From an uncultured Gilliamella sp. (GTDB lineage Bacteria; Pseudomonadota; Gammaproteobacteria; Enterobacterales; Orbaceae): a stretch of 64,000 bases of DNA. Positions 1 to 10,817 of the stretch are shown here, piece by piece. The position numbers were made by a program, and so were the translations under genes. The notes beneath the pieces were generated by a model. The model was given only the letters and a program-made list of their open reading frames with translations, was not told where the DNA came from and searched no databases. The stretch is taken from assembly GCA_946482005.1 (NCBI GenBank), contig CAMLPV010000001.1:124001-188000 (forward strand). The letters are read 5' to 3'. The stretch's first letter is position 1. The number at the start of each line of letters is the position of its first letter.

Positions 1-1
1 T

Positions 2-325
2 ATTCACTTAACGCCTTATGATAACGACGTTTACATTGTAGTTTCCGAAGCCGCTTGGATAGATATTACCGAATACAACGTCCACAAAGGTAATACCATC
101 AAAAAATTACAACAAATTTTAAATGTCACCTATCATGAAACCATGGCTTTTGGTGATGGTATCAATGACATCGAACTTCTCGAACAAGCCGACTTCAGCT
201 TTGCGATGCGCAATGCCTTCGATGAAACCAAAGCCGTAGCTAAATTTATTACCGGTCTAAATGATGAAAGCGCAGTAATGAAAACTATTCAGCTTATGTT
301 AGGCTTACAAAGCAAAACTAATTAA
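2..325 (+). CDS. Cof-type HAD-superfamily hydrolase, C-terminal part (5' truncated by window)
   Basis: Open frame from base 2; HAD motif MAFGDGINDIELLEQADFSFAMRNA. Confidence 0.85.
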   Translation: MHLTPYDNDVYIVVSEAAWIDITEYNVHKGNTIKKLQQILNVTYHETMAFGDGINDIELLEQADFSFAMRNAFDETKAVAKFITGLNDESAVMKTIQLMLGLQSKTN

Positions 326-474
326 AAGCAACACATGCATGATATGGAGTTTTTTAAAGCTTTAGCATCCACCAATTTTTTAAATAGATGCAAATAATCT
401 TTGATTTTCTCCATTAACTTCCTATTTTTCACTTATTTTAGAAGTTTTTTGCACTTTATTCGCAATTAAGAGCT

Positions 475-500
475 AAAAATGCGAATGATTATCTTTTAAA
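475..500. promoter_or_regulatory. Possible Fur box upstream of feoABC
   Basis: AAAAATGCGAATGATTATCTTTTAA partly matches the GATAATGATAATCATTATC consensus, 5' of feoA. Confidence 0.5.
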
Positions 501-541
501 ATGTCGCATTTATTGAAATACAACCGTATTTGATAGGAAGT

Positions 542-784
542 ATGATGTCTGTATTTACGCTTGATCACCTTTCATCAGGACGAAAGGCTATTATTAAACG
601 CTTGTTACCTGAATCGTTACCTTTTCGTCGTAAACTTTTAGCTATGGGCATGACCCCCGGATGTCAGTTGACTGTTATGCGAATTGCGCCATTAGGTGAT
701 CCAATTGAAATAAATCTTCGTGGTTTTCTGCTTTGTTTGCGTCGTCATGAGGCTGCTGCCATTGAAGTCGAGGTAGCTGCATGA
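542..784 (+). CDS. feoA: Ferrous iron transport protein A
   Basis: Small SH3-like protein (LLAMGMTPGCQLTVMRIAPLGDPIEINLRGFLLCLRR) overlapping feoB start; ORF track begins at an upstream TTG, ATG at 542/545 preferred. Confidence 0.93.
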   Translation: MMSVFTLDHLSSGRKAIIKRLLPESLPFRRKLLAMGMTPGCQLTVMRIAPLGDPIEINLRGFLLCLRRHEAAAIEVEVAA

Positions 785-3099
785 AAATTGCCTTAATTGG
801 TAACCCCAACTGTGGTAAAACCACCTTATTTAATTTGTTAACGGGTTCAAAACAGCGTGTTGGTAATTGGCCAGGGGTGACGGTAGAGCACAAGTCTGGT
901 ACGTTTGATTATCAAAATCAACATTATGATATTGTGGATTTGCCGGGGACTTATTCGATCGAGCCAGATCCCACAGGTGTCGCGCAAGATGAATTTATTA
1001 CTCGTCAGTTTTTGTTAACTGATAAGAATAGCCTGATAGTTAATGTTATTGATGCCACTAATTTGCAACGTAGTTTGTATTTAACTTTTCAGTTAATTGA
1101 TATGCAAGTACCGATGATAATTGTGCTTAATATGGTTGACGCATTGCAAGCTATGGGTGAGAAGTTAAATATTACTAGATTAGCCAAAGTATTAGGTTGT
1201 CCGGTTGTGGCGATTTCATCGACACAAAAGATGGGATTAACTCAGTTTTATCAGCAAATCGGAATTAGCACTCAGGATTTAAAAGCCGCTACACCAACAA
1301 TAGATACCTTAAGTTGGGATTCACAAGCCATTTTTAATCGTTACTTAACTGAGTTACCTGCGACAAGTGCGATTCATCAATTCAATCGTTGGCAATTGAT
1401 AGAAGCATTGCTTAATGGTGCTGATTCTTCATTAGATTTAGTCGAAAACGAAAAGCTAGATACTTGTCGTCGTTTGTTATCGATCAATTTCGATAATCAA
1501 ATAGATGTCGCTCTTGCTAGTGCGCGTTACGATACGATTGACATTGTTTGTAAGATGGTGATCGATAAACCGCGAGAGGCGAGTATTAATATCACTGAGA
1601 AATTAGATAAATTGGCTCTAGGACGAATAACCGGTATTCCATTATTTTTGTTGGCAATGTATGCCATGTTTTTAGTTGCGATTAATTTTGGTACGGTTTT
1701 TGTTGATTTTTTTGATGGCATATTTAGCACCATTTTTGTTGATGGTTTTGCTTATCTTTTAAATATGTTACATGCACCGACATGGTTGACGGTCATTTTA
1801 GCAGACGGACTAGGGAATGGTATCACGACAGTGTCGACATTTATTCCTGTGATTGCGGCGATGTTTTTTGTTTTGTCGTTTTTAGAAGATTCAGGTTATT
1901 TAGCTCGTGCTGCGATGATTGTCGATCGTTTTATGCGATGTATTGGATTACCTGGTAAAGCTTTTGTGCCGATGCTAATGGGATTTGGTTGTGGCGTGCC
2001 AGCAATTATGGGAACGAGAACATTAGATAGCCCACGTGATCGTATTTTATCTATTTGTTTAATTCCTTTTATGTCATGCAGTGCACGCTTACCGATTTAT
2101 GCTTTGTTTGCTGTCGTTTTTTTCCCTAATTATGCCTCAACTGTGGTTTTTATGTTGTATCTGTTAGGGATTTTTGTGGCGATGCTCACGGGATTCGTCT
2201 TAAAAAATACCTTACTTCAAGGTGAATTAACGCCATTTATTATGGAAATGCCTGTTTATCGAATCCCGACTCTACGTAGTATGTTGCGAATAACTTGTCA
2301 ACGTTTGAAAAGCTTTGTTTTGCGGGCGGGAAAAGCGATCGTGGTGATGGTGACAATACTAAGTGTCTTAAACTCATGGGGTGTTGATGGCTCTTTTGGG
2401 CATGAAAACTCCAATGATTCAGTGTTATCAGCCATTGGTCGGAAAGTCACCCCAGCATTTATTCCAATGGGAATCGATAAACAAAATTGGCCAGCAACCG
2501 TTGGTATCTTTACTGGGATTTTTGCTAAAGAATCGGTGGTTGCTACGTTAAATTCCCTTTATTCAATGGATCATCATGAACAAGAAGATTTTTCGTTTTA
2601 TGCTGGGATTAAGTCAGCGTTTGCCACCATTCCTGACCATCTTATTGATTTAGCAAGTTCAATAGGTGATCCGCTTGGCTTGTCTAGCGTCAATCAAGAT
2701 GTGAAAAGCGTACAAAATCAATTGTCCGTCGATTCAAGTACGATATCTAAAATAAGCAGTTCATTTGTTACTTCGACATCTGCCATTGCTTATCTTATTT
2801 TTGTTTTACTTTATACCCCGTGTGCAGCAGCGTTGGGCACTATTTATCGTGAGGCTGGGCTAAAATGGATGATGTTTGTCGCGGTTTGGACATTTGTCGT
2901 CGGTTGGCTATGCGCAACGGTATATTACCAATTTAGCTTATTAGGCCAATCGCCATCAGCGCTTTATTGGTTAACTGGTATCGGTTTATTGGTTATTTTG
3001 GTATTCATCATTATGCGTAAACTTGGGCGTTTGCCATGCTTCAATCAACACCAGCTACCTACAGCAAAATCACATAAACAATCAGCCTGTTGTGAATAG
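781..3099 (+). CDS. feoB: Ferrous iron transporter B
   Basis: 772 aa, N-terminal G1 motif GNPNCGKTTLFN, FeoB membrane core with Gate motifs. Confidence 0.98.
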   Translation: MKIALIGNPNCGKTTLFNLLTGSKQRVGNWPGVTVEHKSGTFDYQNQHYDIVDLPGTYSIEPDPTGVAQDEFITRQFLLTDKNSLIVNVIDATNLQRSLYLTFQLIDMQVPMIIVLNMVDALQAMGEKLNITRLAKVLGCPVVAISSTQKMGLTQFYQQIGISTQDLKAATPTIDTLSWDSQAIFNRYLTELPATSAIHQFNRWQLIEALLNGADSSLDLVENEKLDTCRRLLSINFDNQIDVALASARYDTIDIVCKMVIDKPREASINITEKLDKLALGRITGIPLFLLAMYAMFLVAINFGTVFVDFFDGIFSTIFVDGFAYLLNMLHAPTWLTVILADGLGNGITTVSTFIPVIAAMFFVLSFLEDSGYLARAAMIVDRFMRCIGLPGKAFVPMLMGFGCGVPAIMGTRTLDSPRDRILSICLIPFMSCSARLPIYALFAVVFFPNYASTVVFMLYLLGIFVAMLTGFVLKNTLLQGELTPFIMEMPVYRIPTLRSMLRITCQRLKSFVLRAGKAIVVMVTILSVLNSWGVDGSFGHENSNDSVLSAIGRKVTPAFIPMGIDKQNWPATVGIFTGIFAKESVVATLNSLYSMDHHEQEDFSFYAGIKSAFATIPDHLIDLASSIGDPLGLSSVNQDVKSVQNQLSVDSSTISKISSSFVTSTSAIAYLIFVLLYTPCAAALGTIYREAGLKWMMFVAVWTFVVGWLCATVYYQFSLLGQSPSALYWLTGIGLLVILVFIIMRKLGRLPCFNQHQLPTAKSHKQSACCE

Positions 3100-3117
3100 C
3101 GTTAAGTATCTATTAAT

Positions 3118-3354
3118 ATGTTAATAACTTCTATCCGCGATTATGTACAATTAAAAGGACGAGTCAATTTGCAAGATGTGGCTCGTCACTTTCGTTTATC
3201 GGCAAGCGCCACCGAACCTATGCTTAATTTTTGGGTGAAAAAAGGAGTGATTAAATTAGTTAATAATGATTTATTTACATGTGCAGGCAAGCAGTGTTCG
3301 GCATGCATTAGTTGTCATTTGACCCTTTATCCTAATTATGTGTGGATTGAGTAA
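3118..3354 (+). CDS. feoC: FeoC-like transcriptional/regulatory protein
   Basis: Winged-helix N-terminus followed by C-x4-CSAC-x2-C cysteine cluster, directly after feoB. Confidence 0.88.
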   Translation: MLITSIRDYVQLKGRVNLQDVARHFRLSASATEPMLNFWVKKGVIKLVNNDLFTCAGKQCSACISCHLTLYPNYVWIE

Positions 3355-3545
3355 GTTAACCTTTAAAGTGATCACCATTAATTCTATTGATAAGTTTGAA
3401 TTATTGTTGATGTATCAAATGTGTTAATCATTAACCTTTGATTAAATTTTATTACTTTTTTTATTTCACTCCTTAATTTTTACCTAATTTTCACTTTTTT
3501 GTTGCGTAAAAAAGCCCAATAATTTTTTTCTTTGAATATCTTTTT

Positions 3546-3561
3546 TGAGACCTATGTCACA
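3546..3561. promoter_or_regulatory. Putative CRP site upstream of rpiB
   Basis: TGAGA-CCTATG-TCACA, one mismatch to TGTGA-N6-TCACA, about 80 bp upstream of the rpiB start. Confidence 0.5.
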
Positions 3562-3642
3562 AAAATAAATTTATTTATACCTCAAAATAACAAATGATAT
3601 TAATATGAACTTATGTTCATTTTAGCGCGTGAAGGAGAATAT

Positions 3643-4098
3643 ATGAAGCCTATAGCAATTGGTGCGGATGATGCTGCATTCGAATTCAGGGATAGTATTG
3701 TACTATATTTAAAACAACTAGGATTTGAAACGGTCGATTATAGTAGTGATAAACAAGCAACTAATTCATTGTATCCCGATGTGGCAAATGCAGTTGCTTA
3801 TGCGATTAAAGATAAAAAACATGATAGAGGTATTTTAGTTTGTGGAACGGGAATTGGGATGGCAATCACTGCAAATAAAGTTCCCGGCATTCGTGCCGCA
3901 CAATGCCATGATGTATTTTCAGCCGAACGAGCAAGAAAGAGTAATAATGCTCACATTATGACCATGGGCGCAAGAGTGATTGGTATCGAATTAGCCAAAA
4001 AACTGGTTCATGCGTGGTTAGAATCTGAGTTTGAAGGCGGACGATCAAGCGAAAAAGTACAACGTATTGATTATTATGATAAGTTATATAGTAAGTGA
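3643..4098 (+). CDS. rpiB: Ribose-5-phosphate isomerase B / LacAB-RpiB family
   Basis: MKPIAIGADDAAFEFRD..., GILVCGTGIGMAITANKVPGIRAA; RBS GAAGGAG upstream of ATG 3643. Confidence 0.92.
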   Translation: MKPIAIGADDAAFEFRDSIVLYLKQLGFETVDYSSDKQATNSLYPDVANAVAYAIKDKKHDRGILVCGTGIGMAITANKVPGIRAAQCHDVFSAERARKSNNAHIMTMGARVIGIELAKKLVHAWLESEFEGGRSSEKVQRIDYYDKLYSK

Positions 4099-4305
4099 TT
4101 ATCTTACTATTTTATAAGATGTTTTACTTTTGAAATAAATTTAGCTAGTTTAAAATTGCTGATATTTAATTTTAATTGTACCTTGTTTTTATACTATTTT
4201 TGATAAAAATAGTCTTAACTGAAACGACTATGTCCTGTCGTTTTATTATTTAATAGATGTTATTATAACAATGTTTAAAAAACATGTAGTAGAGGAATTA
4301 GAAGT

Positions 4306-5256
4306 ATGAGTCAATTAGATGAATTTAAAAAGTTAACCGTAGTGGTTGCCGATACCGGTGATATCGATTCGATTAAACAGTTTTCTCCAGAAGATGCAAC
4401 CACCAATCCCTCTCTTGTTTTAAAAGCTGCTCAACTTCCTCAATATCGTTATTTAATTGATTCTGCTGTTGAAACTGCAAAAAAACTTGGTGGCAGTAAA
4501 GAACAACAATTAGTTAATGCCTGTGATCAAGTGGCAGTAAATATCGGTGCTGAAATATTAAAAACCGTACCGGGTCGAATTTCAACCGAAGTCGATGCGC
4601 GATTATCGTTTGATAAACAAGGTTGTATAGAAAAAGCGCGTAGAATTATTGAATTATACCAACAAAAAGGGATTGATAAATCAAGGATTTTAATCAAAAT
4701 TGCTTCCACTTGGGAAGGAATTAAAGCGGCAGAAGTGTTAGAAAAAGAGGGAATTAACTGTAATTTAACCTTACTGTTTTCATTTGCTCAAGCGCGCGCT
4801 TGTGCTGAAGTAAATGCATTTCTTATTTCACCATTTGTTGGTCGTATTTATGATTGGTATCAAGCTAAAAAACCAATCGACCCTTATGTTGCTGATCAAG
4901 ATCCTGGAGTGGTATCGGTTCGTAATATTTATAACTATTATAAGCAACATGGTTATAAAACGATCGTGATGGGCGCAAGCTTCCGTAAAGTCGATCAGAT
5001 ATTAGCGTTGGCGGGTTGTGACCGTTTAACAATTTCCCCTAATTTATTGGCAGAAATGCAACAATCCAATGCACCAGTTGAGCGGAAATTAAATCCAAAC
5101 CAAACTGTGGTTGAACGTCCAGCATTAATGACAGAAGCTGAATTTAGATGGCAACACAACAGTGATGCAATGGCAGTGGAAAAACTAGCTGAAGGAATTC
5201 GTGCCTTTGCTGTCGATCAGGGTAAACTTGAAGATATGATCGGCGCATTGCTTTAA
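4306..5256 (+). CDS. tal: Transaldolase
   Basis: 316 aa; [50 protein letters not shown]. Confidence 0.96.
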   Translation: MSQLDEFKKLTVVVADTGDIDSIKQFSPEDATTNPSLVLKAAQLPQYRYLIDSAVETAKKLGGSKEQQLVNACDQVAVNIGAEILKTVPGRISTEVDARLSFDKQGCIEKARRIIELYQQKGIDKSRILIKIASTWEGIKAAEVLEKEGINCNLTLLFSFAQARACAEVNAFLISPFVGRIYDWYQAKKPIDPYVADQDPGVVSVRNIYNYYKQHGYKTIVMGASFRKVDQILALAGCDRLTISPNLLAEMQQSNAPVERKLNPNQTVVERPALMTEAEFRWQHNSDAMAVEKLAEGIRAFAVDQGKLEDMIGALL

Positions 5257-5257
5257 T

Positions 5258-5292
5258 TAGCAATAAAAGAGGGGAGATAGTTCCCCTTTTTA
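5258..5292 (+). terminator. Possible hairpin downstream of tal
   Basis: AGAGGGGAGATAGTTCCCCTTTTT. Confidence 0.55.
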
Positions 5293-5371
5293 ATTTAACT
5301 ATAACCTGTTTTATTCGTCTGTTGGCAACAGGCAATCAATGAATTATTAATTTATTTTGGAGATTATTATC

Positions 5372-7378
5372 ATGAATGCAACCACACTATCCCACCGCGA
5401 ACTAGCAAATGCGATAAGAGCATTAAGTATGGATGGCGTGCAAAAAGCAAAATCAGGCCACCCAGGTGCACCTATGGGGATGGCTGATATGGCCGAAGTA
5501 CTTTGGCGTGGATTTTTAAAACATAATCCAACCAATCCTAATTGGGCTGATCGGGATAGATTTGTATTATCAAATGGTCATGCATCAATGTTAATTTATA
5601 GCTTATTACATTTGACTGGTTATAACGTAACGCTTGATGACATAAAAAACTTTCGTCAATTAAATGCTAAAACCGCAGGTCACCCTGAATATGGCCATCT
5701 TCCGGGCATTGAAACAACCACAGGCCCATTAGGTCAAGGTATTGCTAATGCTGTTGGTATGGCAATCGCTGAAAGAACATTAGCTGCACAATTTAATAAA
5801 TCAGGTCATACTATTGTTGATCACCATACTTACGTATTTATGGGTGATGGTTGTATGATGGAAGGCATTTCTCATGAAGTTTGTTCATTAGCCGGAACCC
5901 TTAAACTAGGCAAACTGATTGCTTTTTATGATGATAATGGTATTTCAATTGATGGTGAAGTCGAAGGTTGGTTTACCGATGATACTGCTAAACGTTTTGA
6001 AGCATATGGTTGGCATGTGATTCGTGGTATTGATGGACACGATGCGAAAGCATTAGCTCAAGCGGTTGAACAAGCACAAGCAGTGACTGATAAACCATCA
6101 TTATTAATGTGTAAAACAGTTATCGGCTTTGGTTCTCCAAACAAAGCAGGAAGTCATGATTGCCATGGTGCGCCACTTGGTGATGCTGAAATTGAAGCAA
6201 CTCGCAAAGCATTAGGTTGGTCTTATCCTGCATTTGACATTCCAAAAGAGTATTATGACGCATGGGATGCGAAAGCAAAAGGTAAACAACGTGAAGACGA
6301 ATGGAATGCTCGTTTTGATGCGTATGCTAAAGCTTATCCAGATTTAGCCAAAGAATTTAAACGCCGTATGAATGGTGATCTACCAAGCAATTGGCAACAA
6401 ACAGCTAAAGATTTTATTAATAAATTACAAGCAAATCCGGCAACTATTGCTACTCGTAAAGCCTCACAAAACGCGATTGAAGCTTTTGCGCCAGTGTTAA
6501 CTGAATTCTTAGGTGGTTCTGCTGACTTAGCACCAAGTAATTTAACTATGTGGTCAGGCTCTAAAGAAATTTTAGCTAATCCAGCTGGTAACTATATCCA
6601 CTATGGTGTACGTGAGTTTGGTATGTCAGCTATTATGAATGGTATTTCTCTACATGGTGGCTTTATTCCTTATGGCGCCACTTTCTTGATGTTTATGGAA
6701 TATGCGCGTAACGCAGTCCGTATGGCAGCGTTAATGAAAATTCGCTCTTTATTTGTCTATACCCATGACTCAATTGGTTTAGGTGAAGATGGCCCAACGC
6801 ATCAACCAGTAGAACAAATGGCAAGCTTACGTGTAACACCAAATGTAAGTACGTGGCGTCCTTGTGACCAAGTTGAATCAGCTATTGCTTGGCAATACGC
6901 GGTTGAACGTAAAGATGGTCCTACTGCACTTATCTTCTCAAGACAAAATCTTAAACAACAAGAACGTACTGAAGAGCAATTAGCTAATGTTTATCGTGGT
7001 GGTTATATCTTAAATGATTGTAGCGGTACCCCTGAACTTATCCTTATTGCTACCGGTTCAGAAGTTGAACTTGCCGTTGCTGCATATCATGAACTAACTG
7101 CAGCGGGTAGAAAAGTGAGAGTGGTTTCAATGCCATCAACCGATGCATTTGATAAACAAGATCAAGCCTATAAAGAATCAGTATTACCTTCATCTGTAAC
7201 GGCTCGCTTAGCTATTGAAGCAGGTATTAGTGACTTCTGGTATAAATATGTTGGCCTAAACGGAAAAATTATCGGTATGACAAGCTTCGGTGAATCAGGC
7301 CCAGCAGATCAACTGTTTGCTAAGTTTGGCTTTACTGTTGAGAATGTTGTAGAACAAGCGAAAAGTTTGTTGAAATAA
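5372..7378 (+). CDS. tkt: Transketolase
   Basis: [40 protein letters not shown]; full length. Confidence 0.97.
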   Translation: MNATTLSHRELANAIRALSMDGVQKAKSGHPGAPMGMADMAEVLWRGFLKHNPTNPNWADRDRFVLSNGHASMLIYSLLHLTGYNVTLDDIKNFRQLNAKTAGHPEYGHLPGIETTTGPLGQGIANAVGMAIAERTLAAQFNKSGHTIVDHHTYVFMGDGCMMEGISHEVCSLAGTLKLGKLIAFYDDNGISIDGEVEGWFTDDTAKRFEAYGWHVIRGIDGHDAKALAQAVEQAQAVTDKPSLLMCKTVIGFGSPNKAGSHDCHGAPLGDAEIEATRKALGWSYPAFDIPKEYYDAWDAKAKGKQREDEWNARFDAYAKAYPDLAKEFKRRMNGDLPSNWQQTAKDFINKLQANPATIATRKASQNAIEAFAPVLTEFLGGSADLAPSNLTMWSGSKEILANPAGNYIHYGVREFGMSAIMNGISLHGGFIPYGATFLMFMEYARNAVRMAALMKIRSLFVYTHDSIGLGEDGPTHQPVEQMASLRVTPNVSTWRPCDQVESAIAWQYAVERKDGPTALIFSRQNLKQQERTEEQLANVYRGGYILNDCSGTPELILIATGSEVELAVAAYHELTAAGRKVRVVSMPSTDAFDKQDQAYKESVLPSSVTARLAIEAGISDFWYKYVGLNGKIIGMTSFGESGPADQLFAKFGFTVENVVEQAKSLLK

Positions 7379-7401
7379 ATTATAGTTTGCTTAATAGTAT
7401 A

Positions 7402-7435
7402 AAACTTCGCTAATAACTTTAGCGGAGTTTTTTAT
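7402..7435 (+). terminator. Rho-independent terminator after tkt
   Basis: AAACTTCGCTAA-TAAC-TTTAGCGGAGTTTTTT. Confidence 0.8.
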
Positions 7436-7598
7436 ATGCTTATTTTATGTTTTTTGAGGAATTTAATTTTAGTTTTAAAACGTATTTATCGATTATTTTA
7501 GTCACTTATATATCCAACTTCCAGTAATGAAAGTTATTTTATAACTTATTGTTTATTATTTTATTTTAAATTTTTCTCCCACCTTGGCACAATCAAAA

Positions 7599-7837
7599 AA
7601 TCGATGCTTTTGATAAGCAGATCAAACCTATAAAAAACACTATTACCATCATCAGTAACGGTTCGTTTAGCTATTGAAACTGGTATTATTGACTTCTGGT
7701 ATAAATATGTTGGCCTAAACGGTAAAATCATCGGTATGACAAGCTTCGGTGAATCAAACCCAGCAGAACAACTGTTTGCTAAGTTTGGTTTTACTGTTGA
7801 TAATGTTGCGGAACAGGTGAAAGAATTGATTAAATAA
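7599..7837 (+). pseudogene. Degenerate duplicate of the tkt 3' end (copy 2)
   Basis: Aligns to tkt ~7140-7378 (GACTTCTGGTATAAATATGTTGGCCTAAACGG...ATCGGTATGACAAGCTTCGGTGAATC) with indels and a stop; no start. Confidence 0.93.
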
Positions 7838-7910
7838 TGATAAAAACTCCTTTGACATGAAAGTTTTTAGGAGTTTTTTACTAAAAATAATAATCAATTT
7901 ATCTACTATT

Positions 7911-8966
7911 CTATTCAAAAAAAGTGACAATGACTTTTGATGAGATATTTTTATCTGTTGCAGTGATTAGCGCTTGTTCTACATCTTGATATCGATACTC
8001 ACTAGAGATTAACGGACGAGGATCAATAAGCCCTTGTTCGAGCCACTTAACGGCAATGCCGAATTCATCAATAAAACGAAATGATCCTTTCCACGTTAGT
8101 TCTTTAGCTAACATTTGCGCAACCGGATATTGGACAGGACTTGCTCCCATTCCAACTTGTACGACAATACCATTAGCCCGAGTGACCGCAACTGTTGATT
8201 CAATTGCAGCGGCGGCGCCACAAGCCTCAAATGTAACATCAAAATAACCTTTATCCTTGCTAAATTCATTAAATATTTCTTTATCTAATGGGCTAATGGC
8301 TTTATGGGCTCCCATTTCCAGCGCTATTTTTTGACATCGCTCACTAATATCTGATGCGATAATTTCTACTGCTCCCGATGCTTTTGCTGCGGCGATGATC
8401 AATCCACCAATAGGACCGGCTCCCATAACCAGAACTTTTTTTCCGACTAAGCTACCCGCGACATTAATCGCATGAATAGCTACAGTGGTAGGTTCAGAAA
8501 AAGCCATAATTTGTGGTGAAATACTACTATCATAAGGAAAACATTGTTCCTCTGATACAACAACATATTCAGAAAACCCACCATGAACATGAGGATTAAA
8601 TTGAGCACTTCCCATAAATCGCATGTTGGGGCACTCATTTTGTTTGCCTGCTAAACAAAAATCACATTTATTGCAAGGTTGTGATGGATTAATAGCAACT
8701 TTTTGACCTACTTTTAATTTAGAATCTATCGGTGCTTTGTAAATTTTACCCACAAATTCGTGACCAATAACCATGGGATGTTTTAGAACAGATAACCCAG
8801 CATGACCTTCTTGATAATAATGAATATCTGATCCACAAATACCACCAGCTTCAACTTTAACAACGATATCGTTAGAGGTATAAACAAGCTCGCGTTCTTC
8901 AATACGGATATCTTTTTTGCTATGAGCAAAACAAGCGTTACATTTTAGTTTTTCAGCCATTTGCAT
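7911..8966 (-). CDS. idnD: Zn-dependent alcohol dehydrogenase, L-idonate 5-dehydrogenase / RspB-like
   Basis: GGICGSDIHYYQEGHAG...HPMVIGHEFVGKI, CNKCDFCLAGKQNECPNMRFMGSA. Confidence 0.82.
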   Translation of the reverse strand: MQMAEKLKCNACFAHSKKDIRIEERELVYTSNDIVVKVEAGGICGSDIHYYQEGHAGLSVLKHPMVIGHEFVGKIYKAPIDSKLKVGQKVAINPSQPCNKCDFCLAGKQNECPNMRFMGSAQFNPHVHGGFSEYVVVSEEQCFPYDSSISPQIMAFSEPTTVAIHAINVAGSLVGKKVLVMGAGPIGGLIIAAAKASGAVEIIASDISERCQKIALEMGAHKAISPLDKEIFNEFSKDKGYFDVTFEACGAAAAIESTVAVTRANGIVVQVGMGASPVQYPVAQMLAKELTWKGSFRFIDEFGIAVKWLEQGLIDPRPLISSEYRYQDVEQALITATDKNISSKVIVTFFE

Positions 8967-8978
8967 ACTCCTCCTTGA

Positions 8979-9746
8979 TCATAAAACAGCTAACCAGCCA
9001 CCATCTACATAAATCACTTGGCCATTAATATAATCGGAGGAAGGGGCGGCAAGAAAAATAGCTGTTCCAATAAGCTCTTCTGTTTTACCCCAACGTTTTG
9101 TAGGATTACTATTTTTAACCCAATTATCAAAAGCTTCATCTTTAATTAAAGCTTCATTCATATCAGTTAGAATGTAGCCAGGACCAATCGCATTGGCTTG
9201 AATATTAAATTGCCCCCATTCAGCTGCCATTGATTTAGTTAACATTTTTATACCACCTTTTGCGGCAGTATATGGAGCAACCGTCGGACGAGCCTGTTCA
9301 CTAGTTAACGAACAGATATTAATGAATTTACCGCCTGATTTACGGGCGATCATTCTTTTAGCCGCTTCACGTGAAACTAAAAAAGTGCCGGTTAAATGAA
9401 TATCTACTACACGTTGCCAATCTTTTAATTCGAGCTCAACCATTGGTTGCCGATGTTGAATTCCTGCATTATTAATGACAATATCAACATGAATACCTTC
9501 CTTATCCATAAGGTTAAACGCATTAATAATTTGTTCTTCTTTAGCAACATCAATAACATAACCAGTTACTTTATAACCTTTAGCTTTTAATTTACTTACC
9601 GCTTCATTAAGAGGCTCCTGATGAAGATCACTTAGTATAATATTAGCACCAGCAGAGGCTAAACCCTCCGCGTAAGAAAAACCTAATCCTCGTGCAGAAC
9701 CGGTGATCAAAGCAGTTTTTCCTGATAAATCAAATAATTTATGCAT
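8979..9746 (-). CDS. idnO: SDR oxidoreductase, gluconate 5-dehydrogenase (IdnO)-like
   Basis: FDLSGKTALITGSARGLGFSYAEGLASAGA, INNAGIQHRQPM, C-terminal INGQVIYVDGGWLAV. Confidence 0.82.
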   Translation of the reverse strand: MHKLFDLSGKTALITGSARGLGFSYAEGLASAGANIILSDLHQEPLNEAVSKLKAKGYKVTGYVIDVAKEEQIINAFNLMDKEGIHVDIVINNAGIQHRQPMVELELKDWQRVVDIHLTGTFLVSREAAKRMIARKSGGKFINICSLTSEQARPTVAPYTAAKGGIKMLTKSMAAEWGQFNIQANAIGPGYILTDMNEALIKDEAFDNWVKNSNPTKRWGKTEELIGTAIFLAAPSSDYINGQVIYVDGGWLAVL

Positions 9747-9789
9747 TATATTTGTCCTTTAAAAATTTGTTGTATGTTTAATAATATTG

Positions 9790-9822
9790 GCGAGATACAT
9801 TGTCATACATTTGCTTGTATTA
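9790..9822. promoter_or_regulatory. Putative GntR-family operator in idnO/GntR divergent region
   Basis: GCGAGATACATTGTCATACA (18/20 identical to 10763-10782), overlapping GTCATA...TATGAC and CTTGTAT-N6-ATACAAG inverted repeats. Confidence 0.65.
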
Positions 9823-9993
9823 TGACATACAAGTTATTGTTAGAATGCATTTAGTTTTTATTTTGATCAAGAAGAGAGTATTAATTTTGTGATCAAGTCT
9901 ACAAAATTAATCGAGAATTTTGATAACTAATTGATTAAAAGCATTGATAAAATAGAAGCAATCAGCTGTAATATCACTAATAACAATTAAAAG

Positions 9994-10707
9994 ATGATAA
10001 AAGTAATGATTCAATCAATTCCAAGAAATAATATAGTTGATTCAGTCTATGAACAGATGTTAAGTAAAATACTAGATGGAAGCTGGCCTGAAGAGAGTAA
10101 ATTACCATCTGAATTTGAATTAACCGATCTTTTTAGTGTCAGTCGTACCAGTATTCGTAGTGCTGTGCAAAAGTTACGTGATTTGGGGATTATCTATACA
10201 AAACATGGTATGGGTTCTTTTGTCTCTAAAAATTTGAATAAGAATAAAATATTAAATATTAATCAACCCATTATGCATTTAAGTCAAGAAGAATTTACTG
10301 ACATGATGGTTTTTAGACAAACGGTTGAATTTAAATGTATTGAACTTGCTGCTATCAATGCTAATGAGCAAGATATTTTAGCAATCGAAGAAGCGCTAAA
10401 CCGTATGTTAATAAATAAGAATGATTACAAAAAATATTCACAAGCTGATTTAGACTTTCATATCGCGATTATAGAGGCATCACATAACAAAATATTTATT
10501 AATATTATTCATACTATTAAGGATGTGTATTATTATTATTTAGAAGAACTGAATCGAGTGTTAGGTATAACACTCGAAAGTATTGAAGCTCATATTAAAG
10601 TCTTTATGGCTATCAAAGAGCATGATGTTATTACCGCAAAACTCTCACTTGATAATGCAATGAAAACCAATGTTGTTGCAATTAATAAACTAAAAGAAGA
10701 AGTTTGA
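9994..10707 (+). CDS. GntR (FadR subfamily) transcriptional regulator
   Basis: N-terminal wHTH (LPSEFELTDLFSVSRTSIRSAVQKLRDLGIIYTKHGMGSFV) plus FCD-type C-terminal domain; ATG at 9994 or 10006. Confidence 0.92.
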   Translation: MIKVMIQSIPRNNIVDSVYEQMLSKILDGSWPEESKLPSEFELTDLFSVSRTSIRSAVQKLRDLGIIYTKHGMGSFVSKNLNKNKILNINQPIMHLSQEEFTDMMVFRQTVEFKCIELAAINANEQDILAIEEALNRMLINKNDYKKYSQADLDFHIAIIEASHNKIFINIIHTIKDVYYYYLEELNRVLGITLESIEAHIKVFMAIKEHDVITAKLSLDNAMKTNVVAINKLKEEV

Positions 10708-10762
10708 TCAATGCTAATTTAAAAAACTTGCATACTATCTGAGATAGTGTTATTTTTAATTT

Positions 10763-10782
10763 GCGAGATACGATGTCATACA
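10763..10782. promoter_or_regulatory. Second copy of the putative GntR operator, upstream of rspA-like gene
   Basis: GCGAGATACGATGTCATACA, matches 9790-9809 at 18/20 positions. Confidence 0.65.
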
Positions 10783-10817
10783 AGTTAGTTAGAAAACAAG
10801 TATACATCGGAGATTTT

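Noticed and set aside
1527-1733. Minus-strand ORF inside feoB
   Set aside because: Antisense to a strongly supported gene; no family resemblance.
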